Positions 1 to 9,580 are shown, counted from the first letter of the stretch. The stretch is DNA of 64,000 nt from Bacillus sp. AFS088145 (GCF_002564465.1 NZ_NUUX01000044.1:81229-145228); one strand, 5' to 3'. Program-made: numbers and translations. Notes: generated by a model not told the origin, from the letters alone.

Positions 1-1244
1 ATGTGACAATTCCAGGAGATAAATCAATATCTCATAGAGCAATTATGTTTGGATCATTAGCGAAAGGGACTACAAGGATTACTAACTTTCTATTAGGTGA
101 AGATTGTTTAAGTACGATTGCGTGTTTTAGAAAATTAGGTGTACAAATCGAAGTATCAGAAGATGAAGTAGTTGTTTATGGTAAAGGAATTGAAGGACTA
201 AAAGAGGCACATGAAGTACTTGATGTAGGAAATTCGGGAACAACAGCAAGATTAATGATGGGAATATTAAGTGGTTTACCTTTCCATTCAGTTATTATTG
301 GTGATGAATCTATTGGTAAAAGACCAATGAAACGAGTGACAAAACCTTTAAAAATGATGGGAACTTCTATAGATGGACGTGAAGACGCTACATATACACC
401 TATTTCTATTAGAGGAGGTTCACTGAATAGTATTTCTTATGCTTCTCCTGTTTCAAGTGCACAAGTTAAATCTTCAATTTTATTAGCTGGTTTATTCGCA
501 AAAGGTACAACGACTGTGACTGAACCAGAAAAATCTCGTGACCATACTGAAAGAATGCTAAAGGCCTTTGGTTGTGAGTTAGTAGTAGATGGAAACAAAG
601 TCTCGATTCATGGAAACCAAGAATTAACTGCAACAGATGTTATTGTACCAGGCGACATTTCATCAGCTGCATTTTTCTTAGTAGCAGGTTCGATTATTCC
701 TAATAGCGAAATATTGTTAAAAAATGTAGGGGTAAACCCTACTAGAACAGGGATATTAACTGTTTTAGAAAGAATGGGCGCTAATATAACATTAGAGGAT
801 GAAAAAGTTGTCAACGGAGAACCAATTGCGAATATTCGAGTGAAATCATCCAATTTAAAATCAACTGTAATCGGTGGGGCTGAAATTCCTACATGTATCG
901 ATGAGTTACCAATCTTGGCCTTAGCAGCAGCTTTAGCAGATGGAGAGACCATTATTAAGGATGCTGAAGAGTTAAGAGTAAAGGAAACGGATCGTATCCA
1001 GACTGTTGTAACAGAACTTACAAATCTTGGTGTAAGCATTGAAGCAACAAAAGATGGTATGATTATACAAGGGAATAGTTCTTTAATAGGTGCTAATGTA
1101 AATTCACATGGAGATCATCGAATGGGAATGATGCTTTCAATTGCTGCATTACTTGCTAAAGGTGATACAATTATTGAAAATACAGAATGTATAGCTGTAT
1201 CTTTTCCGAACTTTAAAGAGCAATTAAATGAATTAATTAAGTAG
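1..1244 (+). CDS. aroA: 3-phosphoshikimate 1-carboxyvinyltransferase (EPSP synthase), 5' end cut by window edge
   Basis: Joins phosphoenolpyruvate to shikimate-3-phosphate in the shikimate pathway for aromatic amino acids (cytoplasm). The reading frame is open from the first bases and already carries the N-terminal substrate-binding motif DKSISHR, so the true start and roughly 15 residues lie before the window. The GTG at base 3 is internal, not a start. Other family motifs are GNSGTTARL, the RPM loop, an acidic [12 protein letters not shown] stretch and the C-terminal GDHRMGM. The stop is 17 bp before ypiA, with GAGGTG in the gap, so the two are probably co-transcribed. In B. subtilis the equivalent gene is called aroE. 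Confidence 0.96.
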   Translation, partial: VTIPGDKSISHRAIMFGSLAKGTTRITNFLLGEDCLSTIACFRKLGVQIEVSEDEVVVYGKGIEGLKEAHEVLDVGNSGTTARLMMGILSGLPFHSVIIGDESIGKRPMKRVTKPLKMMGTSIDGREDATYTPISIRGGSLNSISYASPVSSAQVKSSILLAGLFAKGTTTVTEPEKSRDHTERMLKAFGCELVVDGNKVSIHGNQELTATDVIVPGDISSAAFFLVAGSIIPNSEILLKNVGVNPTRTGILTVLERMGANITLEDEKVVNGEPIANIRVKSSNLKSTVIGGAEIPTCIDELPILALAAALADGETIIKDAEELRVKETDRIQTVVTELTNLGVSIEATKDGMIIQGNSSLIGANVNSHGDHRMGMMLSIAALLAKGDTIIENTECIAVSFPNFKEQLNELIK

Positions 1245-1261
1245 TCATATGAGGTGTAAGA

Positions 1262-2521
1262 ATGAGTTTATACGAAGCTGTTCAGTTAATAGAGAACGGT
1301 CATACTGAAAAGGGATTAGATTTATTAAGAAAGAATTTAAAAACTGCTAACGATGAAGAAAAATACGAAGCAGCACTTCTTTTTCAATCATTAGGATTTG
1401 TGGAAGATGCGAAAAATATCATTGAAGATTTAGTTTACTTATATGATGACGACGATGATCTTAAAATAATGTATGCAGAAATATTGTTGGATCTTGATTT
1501 AGAAGACGACGCTTTAGAAATTTTACTTGCCATAAAGGATGATAGTGAAAGTCGAGTACAAGCACTTTTATTAATGGCTGATCTATATCAAGTTCAGGGT
1601 CTTGATGAAGTAGCTGAACAAAAATTATTTGAAGCAAAAAGAATTTTACCGAATGAACCTGTAGTAGATTTTGCATTAGGGGAGTATTATTTTAGTAAAT
1701 ATGATTATAAAAAAGCAATTCCATTTTACGAAAAACTTACTAATCAAGAAATTGAAGTGAGTGGAGTAAATAAAGATTTAAGACTTGCTGAATGTTTAAG
1801 TGCTGAAGGTGAATGGGAAGATGCAATTTCCTATTATGAAAAAGGAATTCAGAAAGTAAAGGACTTCCATACACTATTAGGATATGGTATTACGCTATTT
1901 CAAGCTGAACGTTATGCAGCCTCTATTCCAGTATTCGAAGAAGCAATCTTCTTTGATCCTGAATATTTGGTAGCACATTTATGGCTAAGTAAAGCACATG
2001 ACCTTGAAGGCCAATTTGAAGAAGGTTATGATATATTACAAAAAGCTTTACTTGTTGATGAAACAAATGTAGAATGCCTTTTATCAGCAGCAAAATTAGC
2101 TCGTAAAATGAAGAATTTAGCTGCAAGTAAAAAACATTTACAGGAAGCATTAATTTATGATCCTTCGCTAATTGAGGCAGTTCAGTTACTAGTCGGAATT
2201 CTTTTCGAAGAGGAAGATTTCGATGACATAATTAGTATAATTGAACTAGCAATTGAGCATGGAGCTTCAGATCCTCATTTTAATTGGGACTTAGGCAAAG
2301 CATATTATGGAAATGAAAATTATGAATTGGCATTAAATCAATATCGTCTAGCATATAATGACTTTAACCAGGAAATTTCCTTCTTAAAGGAATACGGAGA
2401 CCTATTGTTTGAAGAAGGCTTAGTACAAGAAGCAAAAGAGGTTTACAGTAAACTTGTAGACGATGAGTATCTACAGGAAGAGGTAAGAGAGCGTCTTGAA
2501 AGAATAAATGAAATTCTGTAG
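1262..2521 (+). CDS. ypiA: TPR-repeat protein YpiA
   Basis: A 419-aa soluble protein built of tetratricopeptide-type helical pairs through nearly its whole length (for example the segments around residues 130-160, 195-230 and 330-395, with the usual small/large residue spacing and FxxA, YYEK and YxxAL patterns). It is strongly acidic, with a DDDDD run near residue 62. No enzymatic motif is visible; the family is thought of as a protein-protein interaction scaffold. Position after aroA and before ypiB matches B. subtilis ypiA. The start is ATG with GAGGTG seven bases upstream. The function in the cell is not known to me. Confidence 0.85.
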   Translation: MSLYEAVQLIENGHTEKGLDLLRKNLKTANDEEKYEAALLFQSLGFVEDAKNIIEDLVYLYDDDDDLKIMYAEILLDLDLEDDALEILLAIKDDSESRVQALLLMADLYQVQGLDEVAEQKLFEAKRILPNEPVVDFALGEYYFSKYDYKKAIPFYEKLTNQEIEVSGVNKDLRLAECLSAEGEWEDAISYYEKGIQKVKDFHTLLGYGITLFQAERYAASIPVFEEAIFFDPEYLVAHLWLSKAHDLEGQFEEGYDILQKALLVDETNVECLLSAAKLARKMKNLAASKKHLQEALIYDPSLIEAVQLLVGILFEEEDFDDIISIIELAIEHGASDPHFNWDLGKAYYGNENYELALNQYRLAYNDFNQEISFLKEYGDLLFEEGLVQEAKEVYSKLVDDEYLQEEVRERLERINEIL

Positions 2522-2575
2522 TTTTCTTTATTCAGAAAAGGGGACAAATTTTAAGGACAGAGGAGGGATTTAATA

Positions 2576-3115
2576 ATGGCAACCCCTGTATCTGTGAATG
2601 AGAAGAAAGATTTTGTTAAGTGGTTTCTAAGTAATTTTCAGTTAAAGCAAAGAGAATGTGTTTGGATTTTAAATTACCTAATGAGCCATGATTATTTAAT
2701 GAAAAAGGTTCATTTCGTAGAACAGTCTAAATATTGTCCACGCGGGTTAGTGATGTCGACAAACTGTGTTAAAGAAGTCCCATTTCATTTTTATAAACAA
2801 AATGTTATGACGACTGATGCAGAGAAATCTTTTCACGATATTCGACTAAATAGGGATGAGGATATTTATATCCAGCTCAATTTTAAATCTTCTTTTCAAT
2901 ATCCGATGTTTGTTTCAGTTTTAGAAGAGAACCCACACATACCAAAAAACTTAAATAGTAACGAAAAAGACCGCGTAATTGCTGAAAAGCTATTATCAGA
3001 TTCTATTATTAATTTCCAAAAAGACAGATTGATGAAAATGATTGACGAGGCTCTAGATAAACAAGACAAAAAGCTTTTCCAAGAATTAACTAAGCAACTG
3101 AATTCATTAACTTAA
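2576..3115 (+). CDS. ypiB: UPF0302/IDEAL-domain protein YpiB
   Basis: A 179-aa protein of the UPF0302 family, the same size as B. subtilis YpiB. Residues 1-125 form the UPF0302 part; residues about 140-176 are an IDEAL domain, recognisable by the literal IDEAL string followed by [20 protein letters not shown] domains are found in several short Bacillus proteins, but their general role is unclear. The ATG is preceded by AGGAGGG at ideal spacing. Downstream is a rho-independent terminator, so the aroA-ypiA-ypiB unit ends here. Confidence 0.85.
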   Translation: MATPVSVNEKKDFVKWFLSNFQLKQRECVWILNYLMSHDYLMKKVHFVEQSKYCPRGLVMSTNCVKEVPFHFYKQNVMTTDAEKSFHDIRLNRDEDIYIQLNFKSSFQYPMFVSVLEENPHIPKNLNSNEKDRVIAEKLLSDSIINFQKDRLMKMIDEALDKQDKKLFQELTKQLNSLT

Positions 3116-3125
3116 TGTAAAACTG

Positions 3126-3154
3126 AAAAAAGTCCTCATTTTGGGGGCTTTTTT
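3126..3154 (+). terminator. Terminator after ypiB
   Basis: A-rich 5' arm AAAAAAGTCC, short loop and GGGGGCTTTTTT: an intrinsic terminator hairpin just after the ypiB stop. Confidence 0.75.
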
Positions 3155-3708
3155 ACTGTTGAAAAGGTATTTGCTAATTGAACACAATTAAATTTTATTG
3201 TTAAATAAGATATGTGGGGTTAATTTCCATTTTAGTACCCTCTCTTTTAAGTATGGTCATTTTCATGAACTTATTTATCAAATGCATTCCTTGTAGGTTT
3301 TTAGACTTCCGTTGAATCCAACAGGTGTCGAGCGTTTCAATCAAGTTTTAAAAGTTAAAAATTTACGGTATATAAACTTAAGATTAGCAAATTACTCGTA
3401 AAAAAATACTTATATAAAAAAAATAGTAAAAAAGTCACTTAAAATAGAAAGATTCTTATTGATTAATCTCATAGAAATTAATGGATTGGAGTACAACTAA
3501 TTTCACAATTATTTATTATTAACCAGTAAACTGTTTATGGGATTTTTTAATTGAATACAGATCACTTTCAGCTGACTGAAAAATCCTTTATTAGTGGGCT
3601 TTTTTTCTTTCTTAAAATAGTAATGTATGGTTAAATGGAAAATAGAAATTTGTTCACAAAAATTTCACAATTATAAATAAATTATTTTAATAGAAAGAGG
3701 TAATTTTG
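3155..3708. other. About 550 bp without a gene between ypiB and ypiF
   Basis: Very AT-rich. I see no ORF with a ribosome site on either strand. A second weaker terminator-like hairpin ending in a T run lies near 3578-3608. Nothing else could be assigned; it may be decayed sequence. Confidence 0.5.
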
Positions 3709-4158
3709 ATGAAATGGACAACTAATGAATTAAATCAAGTTATTGAGTATTTGGAATACATCGATACAATCATTATTCCACTGTGTCCTGTTTCTTTGAA
3801 AAAAGAAAATATTGGTTTAGCTGAGCAAAGAGAGGACCTAATAATACTTACTTCGGAACTTGAACGTACATATAAAGGCAGAGTTGTAATCGCACCGGAA
3901 TTTACTTATTTACCTGAAGAATCAAATAAAATAAGCCGATTAAAAGCTTGGAATGAAGAGTTTAAAGCTAGTGGGATTAAGCATGTTTTTTATTTAACAT
4001 GTGATTTTGATTGGAGACAGTTAGAAGCTGAAATGGATGAATCATTAATTTGGTTACCTAATTTAAACATCAATAGCTTAGATGAATCATCACAACGCGT
4101 AATAGTAGATAAACAATTATCTCACATAAATGCATTATTTTCTAAAATATGGGGATAA
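3709..4158 (+). CDS. ypiF: DUF2487 protein YpiF
   Basis: A 149-aa cytoplasmic protein matching the DUF2487/YpiF family by position directly upstream of qcrA and by its opening pattern (MKWTTNELNQ, then a YIDTIIIPLCP hydrophobic strand). ATG 3709 is preferred to the TTG one codon earlier because the GAAAGAGG ribosome site lies eight bases before it. The family occurs next to the cytochrome bc complex genes, but no biochemical function is known to me. A separate sigma-A-type promoter lies between this gene and qcrA, so it need not be co-expressed with the complex. Confidence 0.75.
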   Translation: MKWTTNELNQVIEYLEYIDTIIIPLCPVSLKKENIGLAEQREDLIILTSELERTYKGRVVIAPEFTYLPEESNKISRLKAWNEEFKASGIKHVFYLTCDFDWRQLEAEMDESLIWLPNLNINSLDESSQRVIVDKQLSHINALFSKIWG

Positions 4159-4201
4159 AAATAAAAACAACATTATTACTATGATTATTATTAGGATATT
4201 A

Positions 4202-4230
4202 TTGACCTTCTAAATTTGTTATTATATTAT
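4202..4230 (+). promoter_or_regulatory. Sigma-A type promoter of qcrABC
   Basis: TTGACC (4202-4207), 17-bp spacer, TATTAT (4225-4230), about 70 bp before the qcrA start. It gives the qcr operon its own transcription start independent of ypiF. Inferred from sequence only. Confidence 0.6.
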
Positions 4231-4301
4231 GAAAGTGTCCTAGTTTTATTATTATAGCTGTTGTCCGTACAGGAGTACTTGTGATAGAGGGGGGAATTTT
4301 C

Positions 4302-4805
4302 ATGAGTGAAAAGGTTTCAAGACGCCAGTTTTTAAACTACACTTTAACAGGTGTAGGCGGCTTTATGGCGGCAGGAATGCTAATGCCATTGGCTCGTTTT
4401 GCCATTGACCCAGTTTTACAAAAAGAAGAAGCTGGAGCAATGGTGCAAGTTGGACTAGTTAAAGATCTAACGACTGACCCAAAACGCTTTGACTTTAAAG
4501 TTAAGCAGGTAGATGGTTGGGTTAAATCTGATGCGTCACACATTGCATGGGTGTACAAGAATTCAAATGGAGACATCGTTGCGTTATCACCTACTTGTAA
4601 GCATTTAGGCTGTACAGTTGGTTGGAACGACAATAAAGATTTTCCAAATCAATTCTTCTGTCCATGTCATGGCGGTCGTTACCATAAGGATGGTAAAAAC
4701 ATTAAAGGTACACCACCGCTTGGTCCACTAGACAACTATGCGGTAAAAGTGAAAGGTGATTCTTTCTATCTTGGTAAACTACAACCAAATACAGGAGGTA
4801 AATAA
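4302..4805 (+). CDS. qcrA: Menaquinol:cytochrome c reductase Rieske iron-sulfur subunit
   Basis: The 2Fe-2S subunit of the bc-type respiratory complex. It takes electrons from menaquinol and passes them to cytochrome c, with the cluster domain outside the membrane. The 167-aa protein has a twin-arginine-like N-terminus (SRRQFL, residues 6-11) followed by one hydrophobic anchor (about 14-34). The cluster motifs are CKHLGC (C99, H101, C104) and CPCHGG (C120, C122, H123): C99, H101, C120 and H123 bind iron, and C104/C122 form the family disulfide. ATG 4302 is chosen over an in-frame GTG at 4281 because GAGGGGGG sits between them. It is followed two bases later by qcrB. Confidence 0.96.
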   Translation: MSEKVSRRQFLNYTLTGVGGFMAAGMLMPLARFAIDPVLQKEEAGAMVQVGLVKDLTTDPKRFDFKVKQVDGWVKSDASHIAWVYKNSNGDIVALSPTCKHLGCTVGWNDNKDFPNQFFCPCHGGRYHKDGKNIKGTPPLGPLDNYAVKVKGDSFYLGKLQPNTGGK

Positions 4806-4807
4806 TC

Positions 4808-5482
4808 GTGCTTAACAAAATTTACGACTGGGTAGATGAGCGATTAGAAATTACGCCTCTTTGGAGAGATATCGCTGATCATGAAGTACCAGAACACGTT
4901 AATCCAGCACACCATTTTTCAGCATTCGTATATTGCTTCGGTGGATTAACATTTTTCGTTACAGTAATTCAAATTTTATCTGGAATGTTCTTAACAATGT
5001 ACTATGTTCCAGATATCAAAAATGCATGGGAATCAGTTTATTACTTACAAAACAACGTTGCATACGGACAAATCGTTCGTGGTATGCATCACTGGGGTGC
5101 AAGTTTAGTAATTGTTATGATGTTTTTACATACTTTACGTGTATTCTTCCAAGGCGCATATAAAAAGCCTCGTGAACTTAACTGGGTTGTAGGAGTTTTA
5201 ATTTTCTTCGTAATGCTTGGATTAGGCTTTACAGGATATTTATTACCTTGGGATATGAAAGCGTTATTTGCGACTAAAGTAGGTCTGCAAATTGCTGAAC
5301 AAACACCATTTATTGGTAAGCAAGTGAAAACGTTAATTGCAGGTAATCCGGAAATCATCGGTGCACAAACATTAACTCGTTTCTTCGCAATCCATGTATT
5401 CTTCTTACCTGGTGCTTTACTTGCTCTTATGGGTGCCCATTTCTTAATTATTCGTAAGCAAGGTATTTCAGGTCCACTATAA
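4808..5482 (+). CDS. qcrB: Menaquinol:cytochrome c reductase cytochrome b subunit
   Basis: The b6-type, four-helix N-terminal half of cytochrome b, 224 aa, integral in the membrane, carrying the two b hemes. Heme-binding histidines are visible in GMHHWGAS and in the later FFAIHVFF/GAHF region. Cys43 (in FVYCFGG) matches the cysteine that covalently attaches an extra heme in the B. subtilis protein. The start is GTG with AGGAGG seven to eight bases upstream. It forms a complex with QcrA and QcrC, whose genes flank it. Confidence 0.96.
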   Translation: MLNKIYDWVDERLEITPLWRDIADHEVPEHVNPAHHFSAFVYCFGGLTFFVTVIQILSGMFLTMYYVPDIKNAWESVYYLQNNVAYGQIVRGMHHWGASLVIVMMFLHTLRVFFQGAYKKPRELNWVVGVLIFFVMLGLGFTGYLLPWDMKALFATKVGLQIAEQTPFIGKQVKTLIAGNPEIIGAQTLTRFFAIHVFFLPGALLALMGAHFLIIRKQGISGPL

Positions 5483-5545
5483 GATTTAGTGCATGGGGCT
5501 TTAGTAAAAAATGACTAAAGTGTGTCGAAATAAAGGAGGGAGAAC

Positions 5546-6322
5546 ATGCATCGCGGTAAAGGAATGAAATTTGTAGGTGACTCACGTGTACCTGCAATGG
5601 CAGGTCGTAAACCTAATGTACCAAAGGATTATTCAGAATATCCTGGTAAAACTGAAGCATTCTGGCCAAACTTCTTATTAAAAGAATGGATGGTAGGAGC
5701 AGTTTTCTTAATTGGATACTTAACATTAACAATTGCACACCCATCTCCACTTGAGAGGGTTGCAGACCCAACTGATACTGGCTATACGCCATTACCAGAC
5801 TGGTATTTCTTATTCTTATATCAATTCTTAAAATATAGCTATGCTTCAGGTGACTATAACGTAATTGGTGCTTTCGTAATTCCTGGATTAGCATTTGGTG
5901 GCTTATTATTAGCGCCATTCTTAGATCGTAGTCCACATAGAAAACCAATTAAACGTCCATTAGCTACTGGATTTATGTTATTAGCTTTATCTGGTGTAAT
6001 TTATTTAACATGGGAAGCTGCGGCTCACCATGACTGGAAAAAACAAAAAGAACAAGGTAAAATCCGTACTTTTGTTGAATTAAATAAAGAAGATCCAGCA
6101 TATAAACTATTGCAAAAAAATACTTGTGTATCTTGTCATGGCGATAATCTTGAAGGTGGCGCAGCAGCTCCAAGTCTTCAAAATAATGGTTTAAAACCTG
6201 AAGAAATCGCTCATATCGCAAGAAACGGTCGAAAAGCGATGCCATCTGGCGTATTTAAAGGTACTGACGCAGAACTTAAAGTGCTAGCTGAATTCGTTTC
6301 AAAAGCAGGTAAAACAGAGTAA
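5546..6322 (+). CDS. qcrC: Menaquinol:cytochrome c reductase cytochrome b/c fusion subunit
   Basis: A 258-aa fusion typical of Bacilli. Residues about 40-160 correspond to subunit IV (three membrane helices, Qo-site motif PDWY at 84-87). The C-terminal third is an extracytoplasmic cytochrome c domain with the heme motif CVSCH (C194, C197, H198) and a likely axial Met in KAMPSG. It carries electrons from the Rieske protein onward. The AAAGGAGGGAG ribosome site precedes the ATG. It is the last gene of the operon, followed by a strong terminator. Confidence 0.96.
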   Translation: MHRGKGMKFVGDSRVPAMAGRKPNVPKDYSEYPGKTEAFWPNFLLKEWMVGAVFLIGYLTLTIAHPSPLERVADPTDTGYTPLPDWYFLFLYQFLKYSYASGDYNVIGAFVIPGLAFGGLLLAPFLDRSPHRKPIKRPLATGFMLLALSGVIYLTWEAAAHHDWKKQKEQGKIRTFVELNKEDPAYKLLQKNTCVSCHGDNLEGGAAAPSLQNNGLKPEEIAHIARNGRKAMPSGVFKGTDAELKVLAEFVSKAGKTE

Positions 6323-6324
6323 TT

Positions 6325-6355
6325 AAAAGAGAGTCGAATTTTCGACTCTTTTTTT
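6325..6355 (+). terminator. Terminator after qcrC
   Basis: GAGTCG/CGACTC stem with a four-base loop region and a T7 tail, immediately after the qcrC stop. Confidence 0.85.
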
Positions 6356-6474
6356 CATGTTGTATTGTATACTGAAATAATAACATGTAAAAAATGTGAT
6401 GATACATATAAATTGTGAACTTTGTGTTATAAATTTATAAAATCTCCTCAGTGAAAGTGAGATGAAGTGAAATA

Positions 6475-7059
6475 GTGAACATACTCTACAGTATGCTACG
6501 GCTTAAACCTAACTTAATTGCTTTATTTATAATAAATGTACTTGGAACAATCTACGGATACTATTGGTATAAATCCCAACTTGATTTTACTCCTGGTTGG
6601 TTAAAAATATTTGTACCTGATAGTCCAACTGCATCATTATTTTTTTGTATTGTATTGCTACTGTTCATCCTAAATAAACGGAATGGATTAATAGAGGCAC
6701 TAGCATATGTAAGCTTGATGAAATATGGAATATGGGCAGTTTTAATGAATGGAATGGTTCTTTATTTATCAGGTGGACTTGATGCGGTTGCATACTTATT
6801 AATTTTTTCGCATGGGGCTATGGCAATCCAGGCTGTTTTGTATGCACCGACATTTAAAGTTAAAAAATGGCACTTGACTGTTGCAAGTATTTGGATCTTA
6901 CAAGATCTAATTTTAGACTATGTTTTTGGAACAATGCCAGAATACTATATGCTTTCTGATTACAGAATTTGGATTGCTTTAATTACATTTTGGTTAACAA
7001 TATTTGTTATTTTAATCGCTTATTACCAGTTAATTTTAAAAAATAGAGCTCGTACTTGA
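6475..7059 (+). CDS. ypjA: DUF1405 membrane protein YpjA
   Basis: A 194-aa polytopic membrane protein with about five to six hydrophobic segments (residues about 14-30, 48-66, 75-92, 98-118, 138-158, 164-186), of the DUF1405 family. It starts at GTG; the N-terminus LYSMLRLKP followed by NVLGTIYGYYWY aligns in length with B. subtilis YpjA, which supports this start although the ribosome site is weak. Function unknown. It sits between the qcr operon and ypjB, as in B. subtilis. Confidence 0.8.
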   Translation: MNILYSMLRLKPNLIALFIINVLGTIYGYYWYKSQLDFTPGWLKIFVPDSPTASLFFCIVLLLFILNKRNGLIEALAYVSLMKYGIWAVLMNGMVLYLSGGLDAVAYLLIFSHGAMAIQAVLYAPTFKVKKWHLTVASIWILQDLILDYVFGTMPEYYMLSDYRIWIALITFWLTIFVILIAYYQLILKNRART

Positions 7060-7076
7060 ACAAGTTCTAATCTTGT

Positions 7077-7114
7077 CCTTTCTCTCATAATTATTAGTAG
7101 TTATGAGGGAGGGG
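7077..7114 (+). promoter_or_regulatory. Hairpin covering the ypjB ribosome-binding site
   Basis: Bases 7077-7090 can pair with 7101-7114 over 14 consecutive positions (three or so G-T wobbles) around a 10-base loop. The 3' arm contains the GGAGGGG ribosome site of ypjB, which would be fully masked. There is no T run, so this is not a terminator; a translational control element is the simplest reading. Confidence 0.5.
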
Positions 7115-7118
7115 TTTG

Positions 7119-7901
7119 ATGAAAAAATTAATTGCGGGGATAAGCGTTTTTTTTATTTTCTTTTCATTTAATACCGTTAAAGGGTACGCTAAAATAGATC
7201 AAGAAACTTCACTAATTGAACAATCGCTCTCTTTAGTACAAGACGGCGATTATGTTCATGGCGCAAATTTATTAGAACAATTAGAATCTAAGTATATGGC
7301 GTTAGCAAAAAAGAATAAGGATTTCACACCAAAGGAGTTAGAAACCATTTCAGTTACTTTTCAAAATGCGCTTGTATCTTTAACAAATGATGCAATTGAT
7401 CCACAAGAAAAAGTTGCCGATGTACTTGGATTGAGATTATTGATTGATGCTGGAGAAACGACTATGCAGCCGATGTGGAAGGAAATGAAAAAGTCTGTTA
7501 TGACCCCACTAGAGAATATGGAGTCAGCATATAAACGAGGTAATTCTGAAGCATATGAAACGCAATTAAATCAATTCTTACATCAATTTGAGATTATTTA
7601 TCCAAGTCTTATCATGGACCTTCCATATGATGAAGTAAAAAAAATAAATTCACTTGTTTCGTTTTTAGATGATTATCGTATTAACCAAGAATCTATACCT
7701 GCTTTTCAACAAAAGTTGGATGAGACAAAAAGTGAAATATTATTCATTTTTGATCAAGGTAATTCTATTATTCCGCCTGTTTCTATTTGGACAATATTTA
7801 CAACAGGGATCATTATTGTCGGTACATTAAGTTATGTTGGTTGGAGAAAATATATAGGTGATCGAAATAAGAACAAAAAAAGAAGAGAACATAATGATTG
7901 A
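7119..7901 (+). CDS. ypjB: Sporulation protein YpjB
   Basis: A 260-aa protein with an N-terminal signal segment (MKKLIAG then a hydrophobic stretch to about residue 18), an extracytoplasmic helical domain and a C-terminal membrane anchor (about 225-245) ending in a basic tail. This is the layout of the YpjB sporulation family. ATG 7119 is preferred to the TTG one codon earlier. The ribosome site is inside a stable hairpin, suggesting translational control. The -35 of the next gene overlaps this gene's stop codon. The biochemical role is unknown. Confidence 0.8.
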   Translation: MKKLIAGISVFFIFFSFNTVKGYAKIDQETSLIEQSLSLVQDGDYVHGANLLEQLESKYMALAKKNKDFTPKELETISVTFQNALVSLTNDAIDPQEKVADVLGLRLLIDAGETTMQPMWKEMKKSVMTPLENMESAYKRGNSEAYETQLNQFLHQFEIIYPSLIMDLPYDEVKKINSLVSFLDDYRINQESIPAFQQKLDETKSEILFIFDQGNSIIPPVSIWTIFTTGIIIVGTLSYVGWRKYIGDRNKNKKRREHND

Positions 7902-7927
7902 CAAATTTCTCTAAAAGTTATTACAAT
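7898..7927 (+). promoter_or_regulatory. Sigma-A type promoter of the zinc metallopeptidase gene
   Basis: TTGACA (7898-7903) overlapping the ypjB stop, 18-bp spacer, TACAAT (7922-7927). It lies about 30 bp before the next start codon. Confidence 0.6.
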
Positions 7928-7959
7928 ATCGTAAAATCACACTCCTTGGAGGAATTACA

Positions 7960-8640
7960 ATGAGTTATCTAATTTACTTTTTAATTTTGTTGCTTGTACC
8001 TTTATATGCTCAAATGAAGGTTAAATCAACTTTTAAAAAGTATTCTCAAGTTGGTTCTACATCACATTTAACGGGTGCAGAAGTAGCGAGAAAAATTTTA
8101 AATGAAAATGGATTATACAATGTAGCAGTAGAGGAAACTCGAGGATATTTATCCGACCATTATGATCCACGTGCAAAAGTTGTAAGATTATCAACTGAAA
8201 ATTATCATGGATATTCAGTAGCGGGTACTGCAGTTGCTGCCCATGAAGTAGGACATGCAATTCAAGATGCGAATGACTATAGCTTTTTAAGATTCCGTCA
8301 TTCATTAGTACCTGTTGCCAATTTCAGTTCCAATTTTTCTTATATATTTATTTTAATTGGCATGTTTTCTCGCCTATCAGGTGCATTATTAATAGGGATT
8401 GTTTTATTAGCACTAGGTGTATTGTTCCAAGTTGTTACACTTCCTGTTGAATTTAATGCCTCAAGTAGAGCTTTAAAACAGATTACAACTTTAGGTATTA
8501 TCAATTCGAATGAGCATGTTTATGCAAAACGTGTTTTAAATGCAGCTGCATTGACCTATGTTGCAGCGGCAGCGGTAGCCGTAGCAGAATTATTAAGATT
8601 AATTTTAATTTATACTGGTATGACACGTAGTGATGATTAA
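7960..8640 (+). CDS. Zinc metallopeptidase, YugP family
   Basis: A 226-aa membrane protein with an N-terminal helix (2-18), a zinc-protease HEVGH motif (H95, E96, H99) and two or three hydrophobic helices in the C-terminal half (about 118-155 and 190-215). This is the neutral zinc metallopeptidase family 2 (YugP-like) plan, with the active site facing the membrane region. The substrate is unknown. TTGGAGG precedes the ATG. It shares a bidirectional terminator with the convergent YitT-family gene. Confidence 0.88.
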   Translation: MSYLIYFLILLLVPLYAQMKVKSTFKKYSQVGSTSHLTGAEVARKILNENGLYNVAVEETRGYLSDHYDPRAKVVRLSTENYHGYSVAGTAVAAHEVGHAIQDANDYSFLRFRHSLVPVANFSSNFSYIFILIGMFSRLSGALLIGIVLLALGVLFQVVTLPVEFNASSRALKQITTLGIINSNEHVYAKRVLNAAALTYVAAAAVAVAELLRLILIYTGMTRSDD

Positions 8641-8650
8641 TATCAATATA

Positions 8651-8697
8651 AAACAAAAAGAGGTTCTGGCAATCAATGCCAAGAACCTCTTTTTGTT
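8651..8697. terminator. Bidirectional terminator
   Basis: A long stem (AAAAAGAGGTTCT pairing with AGAACCTCTTTTT, extended by GGCA/TGCC) between two convergent genes. T runs occur on both strands. Confidence 0.85.
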
Positions 8698-8707
8698 TCA
8701 GTTAAAA

Positions 8708-9580
8708 TTAAGGGTGAAGAGGGACTTTATTTTCATCTAATGTAAAGCCTTCACCTAGTACATCATGCACCTCTGTAACGGCAACAAAAGCGTGTGGATC
8801 GATATCCTGAATAATGTTTTTTAAATGAACTAATTCGTTTTTAGGAACGACACAAAATAATACGTCTTTGCTTTCTCCAGTAAATGTTCCTGTTGCTTTT
8901 AAATAAGTTGCGCCTCGTTCCATTTCTTTCATAATTCGAGCGGCAATTAAATCATTTTTCTCAGAAATAATATTTGCTCCACGAGCAGCGTATGCACCTT
9001 CTTGCATAAAATCAATAATTCTTGCTCCGACGAAAACTGCAACTAGCGTATACATTGCTTCATATGCTTTTAAGTAAGTTAAAAGTGAAAGTGTAATGAC
9101 AACAAAGTCAAAAATAAACATCGTTTTACCCATATTAATACCTTTGTATTTATATGCTAAACGAGCAATGATATCGACACCACCAGTAGTTCCACCAAAT
9201 CTAAAAATAATTCCTAAACCTACACCAATAAATACACCCGCAAATAATGAAGCTAACATTAAATCGCCATGAACATCTATATTGAAAGTAAATTTCTCAA
9301 ATAATTTTAAGAAAAATGAGACTGCAACAGTACCAATGATTGTATAAAGCATTGTCACTGTACCAAGTAATCTCCAACCAATAAAAAATAAAGGGACGTT
9401 TAAGACTAAGTTTGAGATCCAAACGGGAATATTTAGTTCAGCTAAAAGAATTAAGTTAATTCCCGTAAAGCCACCTTCAGCTAGATTGTTTGGAATATTT
9501 ATATTCATAATTCCAAAAGAAAAAATTGCAGAACCTAAAATAATAAATAAGATATTGCGTAACTTCAATTTAAAAATCAT
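8708..9580 (-). CDS. ypjC: YitT family membrane protein (YpjC)
   Basis: A 290-aa protein with five or six membrane helices in the first 190 residues, including the family's GGTTGGVDI motif, and a soluble C-terminal DUF2179 domain (about 215-285). This is the YitT/DUF161 architecture. Members are conserved in Firmicutes; a transport role is suspected but unproven. The start is ATG 9580 with GGAGGAAG upstream on the minus strand. Position beside ypjA/ypjB/ypjD matches B. subtilis ypjC. Confidence 0.85.
   Translation of the reverse strand: MIFKLKLRNILFIILGSAIFSFGIMNINIPNNLAEGGFTGINLILLAELNIPVWISNLVLNVPLFFIGWRLLGTVTMLYTIIGTVAVSFFLKLFEKFTFNIDVHGDLMLASLFAGVFIGVGLGIIFRFGGTTGGVDIIARLAYKYKGINMGKTMFIFDFVVITLSLLTYLKAYEAMYTLVAVFVGARIIDFMQEGAYAARGANIISEKNDLIAARIMKEMERGATYLKATGTFTGESKDVLFCVVPKNELVHLKNIIQDIDPHAFVAVTEVHDVLGEGFTLDENKVPLHP

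Noticed and set aside
3640..3675. Rex box before ypiF (TTGTTCACAAAAATTTCACAA)
   Set aside because: Only one half-site (TTTCACAA) is correct; the other half does not fit at the required spacing.
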